A stretch of 64,000 bases of DNA from Osedax fenrisi (GCA_964019155.1 OZ025244.1:17887640-17951639); one strand, 5' to 3'; shown: positions 10,483 through 26,100, counted from the first letter of the stretch. Made by a program: numbers and translations. The notes: generated from the letters alone by a model not told the origin.

Positions 10483-13400
10483 CTATATTTAGAAGAATTA
10501 TTTCATATATTGTATTAATTTTAGAATTATTATATGTAAATAATTTATAATTATTAATATCACATTAATTACTAGCCTAGTTCTGTTTCATTGAAGTTTA
10601 TCAAAGTTACATAACCATCTCTGGAAGATATCATCAATTTCCTACCATCTGATGACCTAATTTAATTAAATTTTATTACAAGAAATATATACTTATATTA
10701 AAATTATATTAAAGTTATTTATTTTAATAATATCATATTAATAATTAATATATTTATACTATAAATGTGAGTGTAATGTAATAGTTTAATAATTTAGGTA
10801 ATAAATTATTATATAAATTTTCAATTAATTAAAAAAAATTGTTTATTTGATTCAAATATATATTCGGATAATTTTTTTTAATAAAACAATATTGATATAA
10901 TATTGAATATTTGAAAATTTATTTAATATAAATAGAAAAATTCAATAGCTATATAATGTATCATATAAATTTTATTTATTCACATACAAAATATATAAAA
11001 AATTAATAAAAAAATATTGATATATTCTAAATTATCATAAAGTAAAGAATATGTGAAAAATATGTTTAGATATATTGTTGAAAAATAAAAAAATTTTAAA
11101 TAATTAAATTCACAATACAAATTAAAATATTAATATATTTTTTAAATAACTAATATAAAATTATTAAAATGTAGGTAGAAAGAAATCTCAATAAATATTA
11201 AATACTTATTATTCATATTGTATAACCAACAAACATATATTTATTAGATATTCTAGATCATATAAATAGACCTAGTCATTGAAATATGGTTAATTCAAAA
11301 GTCATTTCTAAGTTATATATATTATAAAATATATATAATTAGTGAGATAAAAGCATATAATATAAACACCAATATTGCTGGATGAGAAGGGAAAATAAGC
11401 TTGTATAATTCATCATGAGTACAGGAAACAATAATTATACATATTATTTAGGCATATACTTAAGCTTATAATTTGAAACATATTTTTAAATAAAATATAT
11501 TACTCATTAAGATTAAAATATATGCTATTAAAAGTTGTATTCATATATAACATTTTATTTTATAAATTCTGTTAATTATTTATAATTTATACAAATTATA
11601 TTAGAAGTGACAAATTTAGCTTATTCTGTATTTAATGGAAGATGTATTAGAAATATAATTATAAAACATTTCTTTTTAACTGTGTTTATCATTTATAAAC
11701 TGTCTTTATAAATGACAACAACATTATATTATTTATATAATAAATTACATTTTAATATATAATATTTATAAAAACTCTAGTTTTAGATATTTGTAAAGCT
11801 AGCTTAACAAAAACAAATTAGTTGGATTATCGGGGAGATATTTCATCATGGATATTTTTGAGAATAAATGTAGCTGGATTATATTTATTTAGAACAGATG
11901 ATAGATATTTTAATAGCAGGATATAATATTATAAATATACTAGATAGAAAATAGTTTTATTATATTAAATGTATTATTTTAATATATTTAATATTATTAT
12001 ATAATAAATGTATATATATTTTTTTTTTAGAAAAATCAATTAAAATTAAATGTATCTTTTTAATTAGAATATAAAAAACAATATTTTTCAGATTAGTTTT
12101 TTTTAGAAAAATACATTAAAATTATAAAATTTGCAAATCCTATTCATATTATATTATATTTATAAAACTTAAAACCATGATATTTATGTTAGGTTTATAT
12201 TTATATTTATATTATTCAATACTAATTAAATGAATTCAAAAGAAATATTTTGGAAATAAATACGGAAAATCTGTTGGATATTATAGAACAAGTTCTAAAT
12301 AAATAGTTTCTAGTAATGTAATAAATATAATAATACCTGTATTAGAAATAGAGGTATCAGTATCAGTAGTTCTACACACTGTTATACATACAAATCGCGC
12401 ACGACACAAACCAGGTGACGTCCGTAATATTCTCGTAATGTAGATTAGAGGCTCTGAAGAAGGGCTGCGGTTGTTGAGTGTCGTACAGGTAGAGGGTCTT
12501 GTAGGTGACTATCGCAAAGATCATACGATACGGTAATCTGGGCGGGGCGGGGGGGAAGTGTTAGGATGTAGCTATAATCAAAGCCGTGTTTGTTATATGT
12601 ATATATACATTAATATGAATTAATATATTGTTATAAATTATAAATTCTATATATATATTATAGAATGTATATATAATGTATATGATTAGAATTAATTTGT
12701 AATAATTATAAATATACATAGTTAAGATAATAAAAGATAATAAAAACTGTAGTAAGGGTGTGACTGTTGTAGCATGGACAGACTACCGCGCTATATCACG
12801 GCAATGTATCAACTGCGCGACCAACTTGCAGTAAGAGTCGATGCCGAGCTCTTCGAACAGTCTCTCGTCTTCCGCGAGTCGTGTGTCGTAGACATCCATG
12901 ACTTCTTCGTCGCTGACATCATCATCGTCATCATCATCATCGTCTTCGGCCCCGACTGCGGTAGTGTCTTCACCGGTGAGGTCACCCTCGTCGTCGCTCT
13001 CTCGTTGGTGAGCCGACGGATCAACCGCGATAGGGGACTTCGGCGTATCATCCCTGTTTTCGGGGTTTTATTAATGGGATGTTGATTTTGTACTAACACA
13101 TTTTATAAATCGCTTTTATTTTAGTAAATAATTATATTATATAATTAATTATATTTCATTTACAAACAAAATATGTAAATATAATATATATTTTTATTGA
13201 AGTAAATATATAGTCCAAAGTATAATGTTACCCTATAAAGTTGAAATATTAGCTAACGATGTATAAATAAACAAAGAATACTACAAAATTAAAAAATGAG
13301 AGTTCTACAGTTACAGTGTACCTGTTAGGGGTAGCCCCAGCCGGATCAAGCGCGTTATAGGACTCCCCTCCCGTCGGTTCCTCCTGTTCCGAGCCGTCTT

Positions 13401-16400
13401 CGCTATCGTCTTCTGTGTTGTTGTCGTCGTCTACGTCCTCCGTTTCGTCGTTGGAGTTGACGTCGCGGAACGAACCGATCGAGAAATCTGATGAGTCATC
13501 AGAACCCACCTCCCCAGCCTCCTCCTCCTCCTCATCATCCTCATCTCCTATATCGCTATCGTTTCCGATGACTATTACTTCGTCGCCCCACGGTAAGGTT
13601 TTCGTCACATATTCGGCTTTCACTAAAGACAAAGGTTTATCGTCATCGTCATCCATTCGCTGGGCGTCACTCTTTTCATTCATGCGTTCGCTTTGAACGC
13701 CTAGGATGGTATTACTATCCGCAGCAGTGTTACCTACTACAGAGTGTGCTTGTTCTAATATAACTAGGTCTACGTCCATAGGTTCTGGTATATCTCCAGT
13801 TACCGGTGCTGTAGTTGTGGTAGCGATCTCCATCTTGCCTTTATCATTCGCGTTATCTTCCTCCTCTTTAAGTTTAAAAGTGTTTTCCCCTTCCGTATGT
13901 TTCACGGTCACCTTATCTTCCCCCTCTTTAAGTTTAAAAGTGTTTTCCCCTTCCATAAGTTTCACGGTCACCTTATCCGCCTCCTCCTTAAGTTTCGCCG
14001 CCTCAGCTTCCGCCTTCTCAATAAGTTCAGCGGCGGCGGCCGCCATCTCCTCCTCTTCTCGCTCGGTGACCTCCAAATCGACGAGGTCGCACCGTAACCT
14101 TTCCAAGGTCGCGTCCTCGTCCAAGTCCTCGGCCGCCGACGATACCTCGCTGTCCGGCATCGAGAGGTCGTCGCCTTCATCGCTAGTGACGCCCCCGCCG
14201 CTACTACTGCTTCCGTCGCTACCCCCCTCCATTAGACGACGTCGACGAATTTCCTCTCGGCCTACCGAGATGGGCGTCTGGCGCAGGTGTCGTAGGGCGC
14301 GCAGTTCGGCGCGGATACGTATCATGTCCTCGAGGACGCGCTTCGAATTGTTCAGGCTGTCCTCGTACTTGCGTTTGTGGTTATCTGTGTGCGGGCGGGT
14401 GTGAATGTATGTGTTTGTGTGTACGTGTGTGTGTGTGAATGTATGTGTTTGTGTGTGAGGGTGTGTGTGGAGTAATTGTGTGTATGTATATTATTATTGT
14501 TTTAGTTGAAAGTATTTATTTAAACACATCATTAAGGGTGCAAGCGGGGGTTCGGGCTTACCATGTTAATTATAGCTATAGCTAAAATGTTAAGGATACT
14601 AAACTAATAAAGATAATTAAGTAATTTTTCTTTTATTTAATAGATATTATTCTATTGCATAAAAGTATTGACTTTTTATAAATTTAATTTATTTAAAATT
14701 ATGTAAAAAAAATAGTTTTAAATAGATGAAACATATTTATATTTTTTTATTAAAAATGTGCAGTTTATTATAATTTATTTAAAATATATAAAGTATAATA
14801 CAATATCCTGTCAATATTAATATAGTATTACATGTTATTTATATACAGTAAAAATTTCAGATAATAATATTAATAAATAAAGAATTAATAGGCTTTTACG
14901 TATGCTTACTAAGTGCAAAAAGTAAAAACTGGAGAAAATTACATTATAAGTTTTTTTTAAATAAATAGTCTTGTCAAATTTCATATGATTTTTAATTCGA
15001 TTGATCTCGTAAAATACTTTATATTGATAGAAATACTACACTATAATTTAAAATAGTTTACAGTGTGATAAATAAGATACTGATAATGGATAATACATAA
15101 TAAAATAAAATAACAAAATAAAAATATTATGTATATTTTAACCCGAATTTGCACCCTTAATAGAAATAATTCTATAATGGGTAATGTTTGAATAATATGT
15201 ATCACATATAATTTAATTGTGTTAGTGTGTATATATGTGAGTAAGTGTGTGTGAATGGTTATGTTAATATTATTATGACGACAAAGCAATTAATATAATA
15301 ATATATATATATATATATATAAATAAATATATACTTTATATATCTAAATAGAGATATAGTATATATATATATATATATCAAGAGCTGTAGGATTAGGATA
15401 GGTGACAGCAATTTTTAGATTTTACATGTTTCTATTATGAAAAATGATAACCTAGTGAAATGCTGATAGCTTATTTATCATATCTATGGAGAATATATAT
15501 AATATAGAAGATGTTCTGTATTAATATGTATTATTTCTTTGATTCCATGAACATTAATCAATATAACTAGGTTTAATAATTAAATAATCATTATATTACA
15601 TACGGATACATATTATGTAAATAAATAGAAAATGTTAAACATTATAGGAACAAAATTAACAGACGTATATTTATATATTTTTTATTTACTGAAAATAATA
15701 ATATATAATTGGAGAACTACAAAATCATACACGTATGAAATTGAATATTAATCAGTGTGAAATGCAAACCTCTATAATCGGGTCTTAGTTTGTACAATAG
15801 TGGTGAAAACTTCACTGCCAGGGAGGGTTCTTTGGTAGGCAGATGGGCTACCGGTCTAATCAAGTGTTAGTGTAGTCGATTAGTTATATATAGGCACGGC
15901 ACTGTGTAGAATATGTGTAGGAATAGGTATTGTACGGTGTAGAATATATGTGTAGGAATAGGTATTTTACAATGTACATACTGTATACATATAGGCACGG
16001 TCAAATACACTTTATCAAATACAAATACATTTTTCTTAAAGCATCAAATACAAATATTAACATATTAAATATTAAATCATAAAATAATAATCCCTATCTC
16101 TATACCAGATTGCATAATAATTAATTGAAATATATTTAATTTTTAAAGAAATTCAATAAAATAAAAACCGTAAATAATAGACTTGTTGCTTGGGATATTA
16201 TAAGTTATAATGTATAACACCTATACATTTTCTATATAGAATATAAATTTAATAATATGGAATTTATAAAATTCTTTGAAAATTATTTTTCTATTATATA
16301 ATATTAATGTAAATGGAAAATTGTTTGTTAATTATTTTACATTCGTAAATCAATTGTTTAAATTCTACATTCTATTGAATTATTAATTTACCATATTTTT

Positions 16401-17618
16401 AAAAGTGTATTTGAAACTGTATTTGATAAATATATCAAATACGACAATCAAATACAAATACATTACTGAATAATCATTAAAATACAAATACACCAAATTA
16501 GCGTATTTAAATACAAATACGTATTTGACCCCATCCCTGCATATAGGTACGAAGATATAGGTATAGAATATACGAGTGTAAATATATGATCACTACTTTA
16601 CTTTACAATAATAGTAAAGATAAAAATAGTTATATATAAATATAATTTATATATATTTATATTTATATATTTATTAAATAATATTGAAATTTAACTACAG
16701 TATTATTAATGTTTAAGAGATTATGTTATTTATTTGTTGTTTACCTTTCCATGTTGTTGCGAGTGAATATCATTGTTGTATTTATTTTTGTTCCAGCTGT
16801 AAAATAATGTATTATAAAAGGTGAAATAGGATTATTTTTTATAAATATAATAATAAAATAATTTTAATTAAATAAATAAAAATATGAATATTTATAGTAG
16901 AATAGTTCATAACATATATTTATAGTTATTGTATATTCATTTAATATTAAAAATACTAATTTATTTTGAAAAATAGTATAATGGCATCGTATTTATATAA
17001 TTTGAAAAATTATGTTTACTTTTTATACAAATTATTTATTATATTAATTATATTAATTATTCATATACTTCTATTATCATTTTAATAAAAATGCATATAT
17101 ATTTCGTTTTTTTTTTTCGGATATTTTATAATTATTATTCTATTTTTAGAATAATAATTTATTCATAATGTAATATATATTTAATATAAAATGAAAAAAT
17201 AATATAATATAACATTTATATTTATTTTTTTTTAACAAATTTTATTATGCAGAATTTTTTTATATAAAGGATATATTAGTAATTATAATAAAATCTATAA
17301 GTTGATAACATTAGAAAAGCTATATGATAGAATATTTGTGCAAAATTCTGTTATTACGTAGTTTTAATTGAAATAGAGAAGCTCCTCTTCCTCAGCATGT
17401 TAGTGAAATATTATAAAGACTACGATATAGTGACATAATTATTTGTTAAGATAATATTCAAATATACATGAATATATCAATAATCGAAATAACGGTTTAG
17501 TTATGACCTGAATGAAATATAATTATGTCATGATAAATATCTAAACAAATGTTAAATATGATTCCATTTAATATTATGGAAAAAATTATATATATATATC
17601 ATGTTTAATAATGATATG

Positions 17619-17654
<36 letters not shown>

Positions 17655-19144
17655 TAATAATACAAATTAACCGATAAATAACCTTTTAAATCGTGGTTCA
17701 ATTTACAAGCAGGAATCACGATCATCTTACCATCGATGGAGTACGTTAACCTAGAGGGCGATTATAGGGGGCGATAGTAGGCATTATCGTTGTGTTATAC
17801 GCATTCGTACGGCTGTACTACTACCTTCTAGAGAAACTGTTCATATTCTCATTGGCAATGAACTTCTGATGCATTATGTGTCTGTGAATATGTAGTGTGT
17901 TTAGTTTAATCATGGTCGTTCATGTGAAACATGGGTATTCGTGTTAATCATGTGTATTCATGTACATTATGGGTTATCATGATAATCATGTGTATTCATG
18001 TACATTATGGGTTATCATTTTAATAAAGAGTATTCGTGTGAAACGTGGAAATTAAGAATCATGCAAATTTGTAATGCTAGCGAATATCTATTTGAAGTTT
18101 GCGATCGTGAGAGAGGTTAGATAATACAGGTTTTCATCGAGAAGGTGTTCATTTATTTATTATAATAATAACGCGAATAATTGAAGAACACAGTATAACA
18201 TATTAATTATTAAATGAATGCAATCTTAGTAAATATTACAGATATAAGGATCATCATAATCAATACAATACAGTGCCAGTAAACATCACTAGACATCAGA
18301 TATATAAATATAACAAAGAGATGTAGTCATAGTTCAGGGAATGAGATTATTTACTATTCTTTATTTGGTAAGTAGGTATCTAATATAAATAGTTATATGT
18401 ATAATAAGAGAAATTAATTAAGCTTGATTAAAACTGTAGCCCGTTTATCAAACAAATATTTCATCACAAATATCCGTGAAAATGATTTTTAGCCAGATTT
18501 TATTTATTTAGAACAGATGACAGATATTTTAATATCACTTGATATCATTGTAAATATACTATATATAAAATAGTATTATTAAATTAAATTAAATTAAACA
18601 TCATATTTTTATATATCATATATTATAAATATATATATGTATGTTTTTTAAGAAAAATCAATTAAAATAAATATGTATTGAATTTAAATTCTGAAAAACC
18701 ATAATAAAAACCAATAATGTTGATATTATATAATGATTAATTAGTTTTTTTTAATATTTTGTTAATCAATTCATATTGAAAAATGTGCAAAACCAATTCA
18801 TATTATATAATATTTATAAAAATTAAAACCATGATTTTGATGATTGTGTATATATTAGGGTAACGGAATACGAATTGAATAATGTGCAAACGAATATGAA
18901 TAATTGAAATGTTTCAAAAATATTTTGATTTAAAAAAATAATTAACGAGTTACCAAAAAAAGACTATTTATAATTAAATTTAACATTTAATCGCATATAT
19001 ATAATTAGGCAGATAGGCTCTATCTTATCATTAGTGAAACATTGAGTCTGTTATCTTGTTATTAGACCATATTATTTGTTTACATAGTAATTTTCATGTA
19101 TTTCAGATTTTATTATAAATTAAATTTAGATTACAGTAATATCA

Positions 19145-19208
<64 letters not shown>

Positions 19209-20090
19209 ACTGTACTCTTAGTTTTATATATCTATTTTGTCATATAAATGTTAAATCCAAGGAAAATACAAATAAATGGAATAGTATATTTATAATTTAA
19301 ACTTTCATATTATAATTTAACATATTATTAGAATATAATATTATTAAAATGAACATAACTCATATATTTATTATTAACTTTCTTGATAACCAAATTTTCA
19401 ATATGTTAACTTCTTAAGAATTGAATTTTAAATATTTGAATTTCTTGATAACCAAATTTTGTATATTTTAACATCACACAAATATTTTATTCATAATCAT
19501 TATTTTTATTTACAAACATAATATTGAATGTATATAACATATATTAAACTTTTGTTTATTGTAATATAATTTATCATAATATAAACATCTTATCATTATT
19601 TAGATTTTCATATATAACTACCATTCAATATTTTATTGTTAAAATTATTTCAAATTATTCGATATTTTTATATTTCGAATCGAAATTTTATTATTCAAAT
19701 TGAATATAATACAAATTATCAGATTTTCAAAGGAATTGAATTTTAATTTTACTATTAGTTTACATCATTAATTAACATATGTGTTATCTATTCCTAGGGA
19801 AGAGTTTAATTTTGTACATACATTCCTACTTTTTTTTCGAAACATCTCATCTGAATCAATTCGAAACATTGACTCATGATTTTGGGTCGGTGTCGAAACA
19901 TTGATTTCTAGTTTTGGGTCAGTATCGAAACTTCAAAATCTTTAACTATTTACAAAATGTTAATGTTTTCTTCAAAATAATATGAATATTTTCTGTTATT
20001 GTTACCCATATATATTTATAAAATATCTTTTATTTATATATATATATATTTATAAAATATCTTCTATTGATTTAATTTATTAAGTATTGA

Positions 20091-20144
<54 letters not shown>

Positions 20145-23100
20145 GAATTACATTATATATATTATACTCATATAAAGGATATTCCATATATGGTCCATAT
20201 ATCCGTCAAACTGGCGGATATATTGGAAAAAGTCCTAAATAAATCCGGCAGATATATTTTTTCTTCACACCAAAATATCATAAAATCCGGCCAAAATCAT
20301 TCTCGCAGATAAAAATTAATTATTGAATTAATATAAATGAAATATCTGTCTACATTTCGCGCGCGAAGCCAGTTTTATACATAATTATTATAACGTAAAT
20401 ATATTACAAAAAGAAGAGTTCTCACTACTAACAGAAACGCTTCCTCTTGCCGCAGATCTCGTCGAATCTTCGCCTCCTCGCCGGAATCTTCCTCTCCGCT
20501 CGAGCTGGCGCCGTCATCGCTACCACTCCCCCCACCACCCCCGTCGTCGACACCGCCCCCACCATCCCCATCCCCATTAACGGAGTCCGACGACGTAGAA
20601 CTGTCCTCGTCGGAGGAGGAGGACATGGCCTCGAAGCTTGCATCCGACGAGTCGGTTTCGTCGGGAAGAGTCACCGACAGAAAGCCCCCGCCGCCGGAGG
20701 AGGATGCTCGACCAATGGGATAAGAGCACGACGCCCTAGCCCCTGCGCTACGCCGGTGACTGTAGGGTTGCGTGTCGTCGGTTCCGTCTAGTTGCGAGAT
20801 GTTCTCCGGTAGCCCCCTGGTGGCGAGGGATGGCGATACCGCTGCTTCCGATTGGTCGGCGGCGGCGGGTGTACTATCTAGTCTGGAGGGCATCTCTACA
20901 TCATCTTTATCAACGGTACTAGTGGTGGTCGTGGTTGTGCTGGTGCTAGTGCTAATGCTGGCTACATCGGCATCTTTCATTACTACATCTTCGTCTTCGT
21001 CTAAATCATCGCTACCACAGCTACCACTGCTACTGTTTCTACTGACGATATCGTCGTCGCTGCTGGGGGAGGTGACACCCGACTCACTCTCCTCCCCCAT
21101 CTCCTCCTCCTCATCATCGCTACTAGTTTCCGCTTCGCTGCTGGCATCGTTTTCGCTATCACCAGTCAACGCTGCGATAGTAGTAGTAGTAGTAGCGGTG
21201 CCACCTATCTCAGCCTCCTCCTCCTCCTCCTCATCCTCCTTTTGTTTGGGTTCATCCTCCCAGCCGTCGTCGTCGCTGTCCACGTTGCGGAGACGATGGC
21301 GCAGTCTCTTGCGTAGCATCTGGTCGTGAGAGTAGGAGAGGTCTCGATGCAGGTACTCGAGCTTGTGGCGTACCTCCTTCTTCTGGATGTCGTATACTAG
21401 GCAACTCCTGGGGGTGAGGTGGGGGATACAGAGGTGAGGGAGGGGTAGGTGGGGGATGCAGAGGTGGGGGAGGGGTAGGTGAGGGATGCGGGGGGTGGGG
21501 GAGGGGTAGGTAAGGGAGGGGTAGGTGAGGGTGGGGTAGGTGGGGGATGCAGAGGTGGGGGAGGGGTAGGTGGGGGATGCGGAGGTGGGGGAGGGGTAGG
21601 TAAGGGAGGGGTAAGTGAGGGAGGGAAAGGTTGGTCAGGGAGGGGTAGGTGGGGGAGGGTGGGGAAGGAGGGATATGTAAGGATATCAGGGATAGGTAAG
21701 GAAGAGAGTGATGAGGAAGGGGAAGGTAGGCATATGGTAGGGACTTGAGAATTAGGGAGGTGAGGTATATGTTTGGAGGTGAGGGAGGGATATGTACGGA
21801 GGTGAGAAGGTATGAGGGAAGGGTGACAGAGGTGATGGGATGGGAGGGATAGGGAAGGGTGGAGAGGGATATAAAGTATATGATGAATAGAGAAAGGAGA
21901 TATGGCTATGGCATATGTAAATCAATAATGTTAATACATTTACTTATTCTTTATTATTAGTTCTGTCTCCTGTTTTATGTCACTTTGAAAATCTATTTTC
22001 TATATTCAATAAATTATATTATTATTATTATATATGATAGGTAAATGATTTGATATTGGACACAGAATGATGGAAATAATGGGGGAGTTATTATTATTAT
22101 CATAGATATTATTATGATTAGAAATAGTTTACATATACGAAATCATTATAATATAGACAGTATTTCTTGTTTATTATTAATTTTAATACATACATAATAA
22201 CTATCTACTTACTAATGGAGGGATATTAGTCAATCTGTATGTTAAATGTGAATAAATATATGAGTTTTACTAAGAAAACAATTATAGAAATAAAAATTTT
22301 TTTAGTTATTATATTACTTTACATTAAATTATAAATATATTGAATTTAAATAAAATTATTAAATCAAACAAATCACTAAAAATAAAATACTAATACTGGC
22401 ACCAAATAAAGGCATTTACAGTTATAACTCGACTCTGGTAAATATTCGTTTAGTCATCAACTAAAGAAAATAACAATAACAACAATTACGGTATCAGTAA
22501 AACGTTTATATTCTAAATTGTTTTAATTTCGTATCATTCTTTACGTTATTGCAATAACGATGTAATCGTTATTACAAATATTTATAGTATAAGTCTTATA
22601 CTGTCAACTATATACATTTGCTTAAATTTGAAATCAATCTACAGCGAGAACAATGTGGTGTTAATAGCGACACGTCACGCCCAACGTTAGCAATGATAAT
22701 AGTGAACCTGTCAGAACAGAGAGAACATATGTATTCTCCCAGTGGATCGTAACAGATACCTTTAATTAGGCCGTTGTGCTCCTCGAATACCTTCAGCGCA
22801 GTACCTAGTGACAATAATAATGTAGATACACTCACACATGTATGTATATGTGGTATATTCAATGTATATTATTATTAAATTATTATCGTATTACTATTAT
22901 TTTATTATTATTTTCTTCCCACGCGAGCTAGGGGGTCTACATGACCCTATTTTAGTGCAAATGAACCTTATATCATCATCATCATATATGTATGATGATA
23001 TACAATTCACAATTCATGAATATATTGCCTAAAGCTGGGGCCATGCTACAAAACTAGCAATCGATAGATAGATAGATATATTGAGTTTATTGAGTGTTAA

Positions 23101-26100
23101 ATATGCACAAAATGACGCGAAACAATAATTTACTAATGGGTAGTGTTGTTAAAAAACGCGTTTTTTATTAATGTTCGTTTAAAACATGTTTTTAACGGTT
23201 TTTTTAGTTTTTAATAAATGTTTTGACCGTTTTTTTTCTGTTACAAAAAATACAATTATTCAAATAAAGTAGATGTTATTAAATAATAAAATATAAATTA
23301 AGTACATATTATATGAATAATCAGTAATAATTCAAATAATATATTATCTGTATTATTAGCATCATTAAATCATATTGTCATACTCTACATTAGTATGACA
23401 ATTATAATAATTATAATATTTATTTTGTTACAATATAACACATGTGAGTATTTCAATATTATTTAATGTTATAGACATGGAGAATGAATCACAATCTATA
23501 GATATATGTACATTATATAATTAATATTATAAAAGCTGTATGAACTTTCATATTTATTTTATAATAAATTATTATAAATAATAAAGTAAAATTAGATTTC
23601 TTTTATGTTCTGATATAATAAATTATATAATAATATATATTATAAACTTTCAAATTTCTTTTATATTAATATATTATTATTAAAAAAATATGAAAATTCA
23701 TACTATTTTTTTATATAATATTAAACATAATATATATTATTATATAATTTATTATATCAAAAAAAGAGCAGAGAAATTATTATTTGTCAAATTAAATTTA
23801 AATTTAAATTTAAATATTAACAATTAAATAAATATATGTATGTCTCTTGTTTTTTTCTGTTTTTTTCGTTTTTTATCCTATGTTTAAAACGGTTTAAAAC
23901 GCGTTTAAAACGTCTGTTTAAACGTGTTTTTTATTAACTCACAACACTACTAATGGGTAATAAATGAACAAAAATAATATGGTTTACACATGTATGCTAA
24001 TAATAATAATCGCAATGTTTAAACATGTTTACGAATATTTGAAAATGCAGTTTTTCGAGATAAAATTCGCAGATATAGCCACAGCTTAGTGTGTGTGTGT
24101 GTGTGTGTGTGTGACTATTGTATGTGTGTAGTAGCATACACTAGTGGGCTAATGGCTAAAGAGGTGCAACCAGATAGACACAAGTTAACGCGAGTCGACA
24201 CAAGAATTTCACAGAGAATCAATAGAGAGGTGTTAGGTAATCATCTAAACTAGTGTTATTCGAAACAATGAAAGTATTATGTAATATACAGTATATATAT
24301 ATATTATATACTAAAAGTGTTATGCAACAAGCTAAAGGTATTATATGACTAGCTGAATATATTATGTAACTGAGATGAAGGTGTTATGTAATAAACTAAA
24401 TTAGTGTTATCTAACAATCTAAAGGCAGCCAGATAAACTAGTGTTATGTAACAGGCTAAGTGTTATGCAACAATCTGAAGGTTTTATGTAATAAACTAAA
24501 CTAATGTTATGCAACTGGCTAGGTGCGAGTGTACGGGCTATGTGCGGGTGTACCGGCTAAGTGCATGTGTACTGGCTAGGTGCATGTGTACTGGCTAGGT
24601 GCATGTGTACTGGCTAGGTGCATGTGTACTGGCTAGGTGCATGTGTACTGGCTAGGTGCATGTGTACTGGCTAGGTGCGGGTGTACTGGCTAGGTGCGGG
24701 TGTACTGGCTAGGTGCGGGTGTACTGGCTAGGTGCGGGTGTACTGGCTAGGTGCGAGTGTACTGGCTAGGTGCGAGTGTACTGGCTAGGTGTACTGACCT
24801 GACACGACGTCCCAGAGAATCACCGACCCGTCTATAGAGCCGGACACCATGGAGGAGGAGTCCTGCAGGCCCCAGGCAAGGTCGTTCACGTCGGATAGAT
24901 GACCTCTGTCGTACAATCAAAGATAGAACGTATATATATATATATATATCAAATGTGTTATTTTGACAAAAATCTATATTGTTAAAACTATTAATAATTC
25001 TAAATATTAATTCTTAGTTTCAATAATATTACAATATTATTATAATTATCTATGATAATAAATGTTCAATTTACAAATAAAATGTTGTCATAAAGATATA
25101 TCCTACTGAAGTAACACAATGACATCCGATATCATTATAACGTATCAGTGAACGTCTACAAAGCGTACAATCGTATACAATAGAATACACGCATATACAC
25201 CAGTTTAGTTATAGGGGTAACAAGTGATCTCGTGCTAAGTTCTTTAGTGGGGAGTGATATCGCGTGGTTTGGTGATTCCGTGCGCAGCATAAATTTTACT
25301 ATTTATAAATAATGATGTATATTAATGTGTATTATCATCGCGCATGAGATCACCGATCCGCATAAGATCGCTAGTATTCTGTGTCACTACTGAGTATGTG
25401 ATCGTATACTATGCATGCAGCTGATATAATGATGTTGTAACTACCTCGTTATCAGTGTGTACCTCAACAAGTTCACATCTGACATCATATACGAGAATAT
25501 TAATGACTTTAATGCGCCCAATCACTAGCGTACACACACGCATACACATACGTATACACTAGTATCTTATTATCGGTGTGTATTACCCCAACTGTGTTCC
25601 TCAATTATAAATTCCACTGTTCATAAATAATTACGTACATTAATATGAATTATCATTACACGCGAGATCACTTCACACGAGATCACTGGTATTCATAAAG
25701 ATTATTTAATATAAATTTAATATTAATAACATTTTAGTTGTAACGGTTTAAACGTCAAATATTGTTAAAGAATCTGTCAAAGAGTCGTAGTATTGAATAT
25801 AATAATAATAATAATATTTATTAGAAGAATTTTAATTTTTTTTTTCTGTTAAATTATAATAATATCTATATAATATTTTCTTTTAAAGGGCTTCGAAATA
25901 ATATGACTATTTTCTGTTGTTGTTGCCCATTAAATATATACGATACGATACGTATCTCTAAATATACTACGATTATGTATTAAAGAGTTCTCCGTGTTAA
26001 CTGACAGCCGTACCTCAACTGTTTGTCTACGACCCAGTCCTCGACGTTGAAGATATCCGAGTCGTCCTTGAAGTTGTCGTTCTGGTCGCCGTCGTCCGCG

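Noticed and set aside
12809..13099. Separate small acidic gene with Met start on the minus strand
   Set aside because: The frame with that Met is not the one in phase with the neighbouring p60 exons; the correct frame reads DDTPKSPIAVD through SYC and splices to LPYR.
13415..14404. Plus-strand Ser-rich frames
   Set aside because: Antisense shadows of CHAF1B exon 11.
20447..21329. Plus-strand frames opposite CHAF1B exon 7
   Set aside because: Antisense shadows of the acidic exon (Ser/Val-rich reverse of Asp/Glu codons).
21479..21748. Gly-rich plus-strand frame
   Set aside because: Product of the G-rich minisatellite upstream of CHAF1B exon 7; no start context or conservation.
22608..22707. 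Read-through of CHAF1B exon 6
   Set aside because: p60 sequence continues at 21407 with CLVYDIQKKEV after a phase-matched donor; the read-through has no conservation.
24530..24796. CRISPR-like array
   Set aside because: Contiguous 20-bp units without spacers; a minisatellite in a eukaryotic intron.
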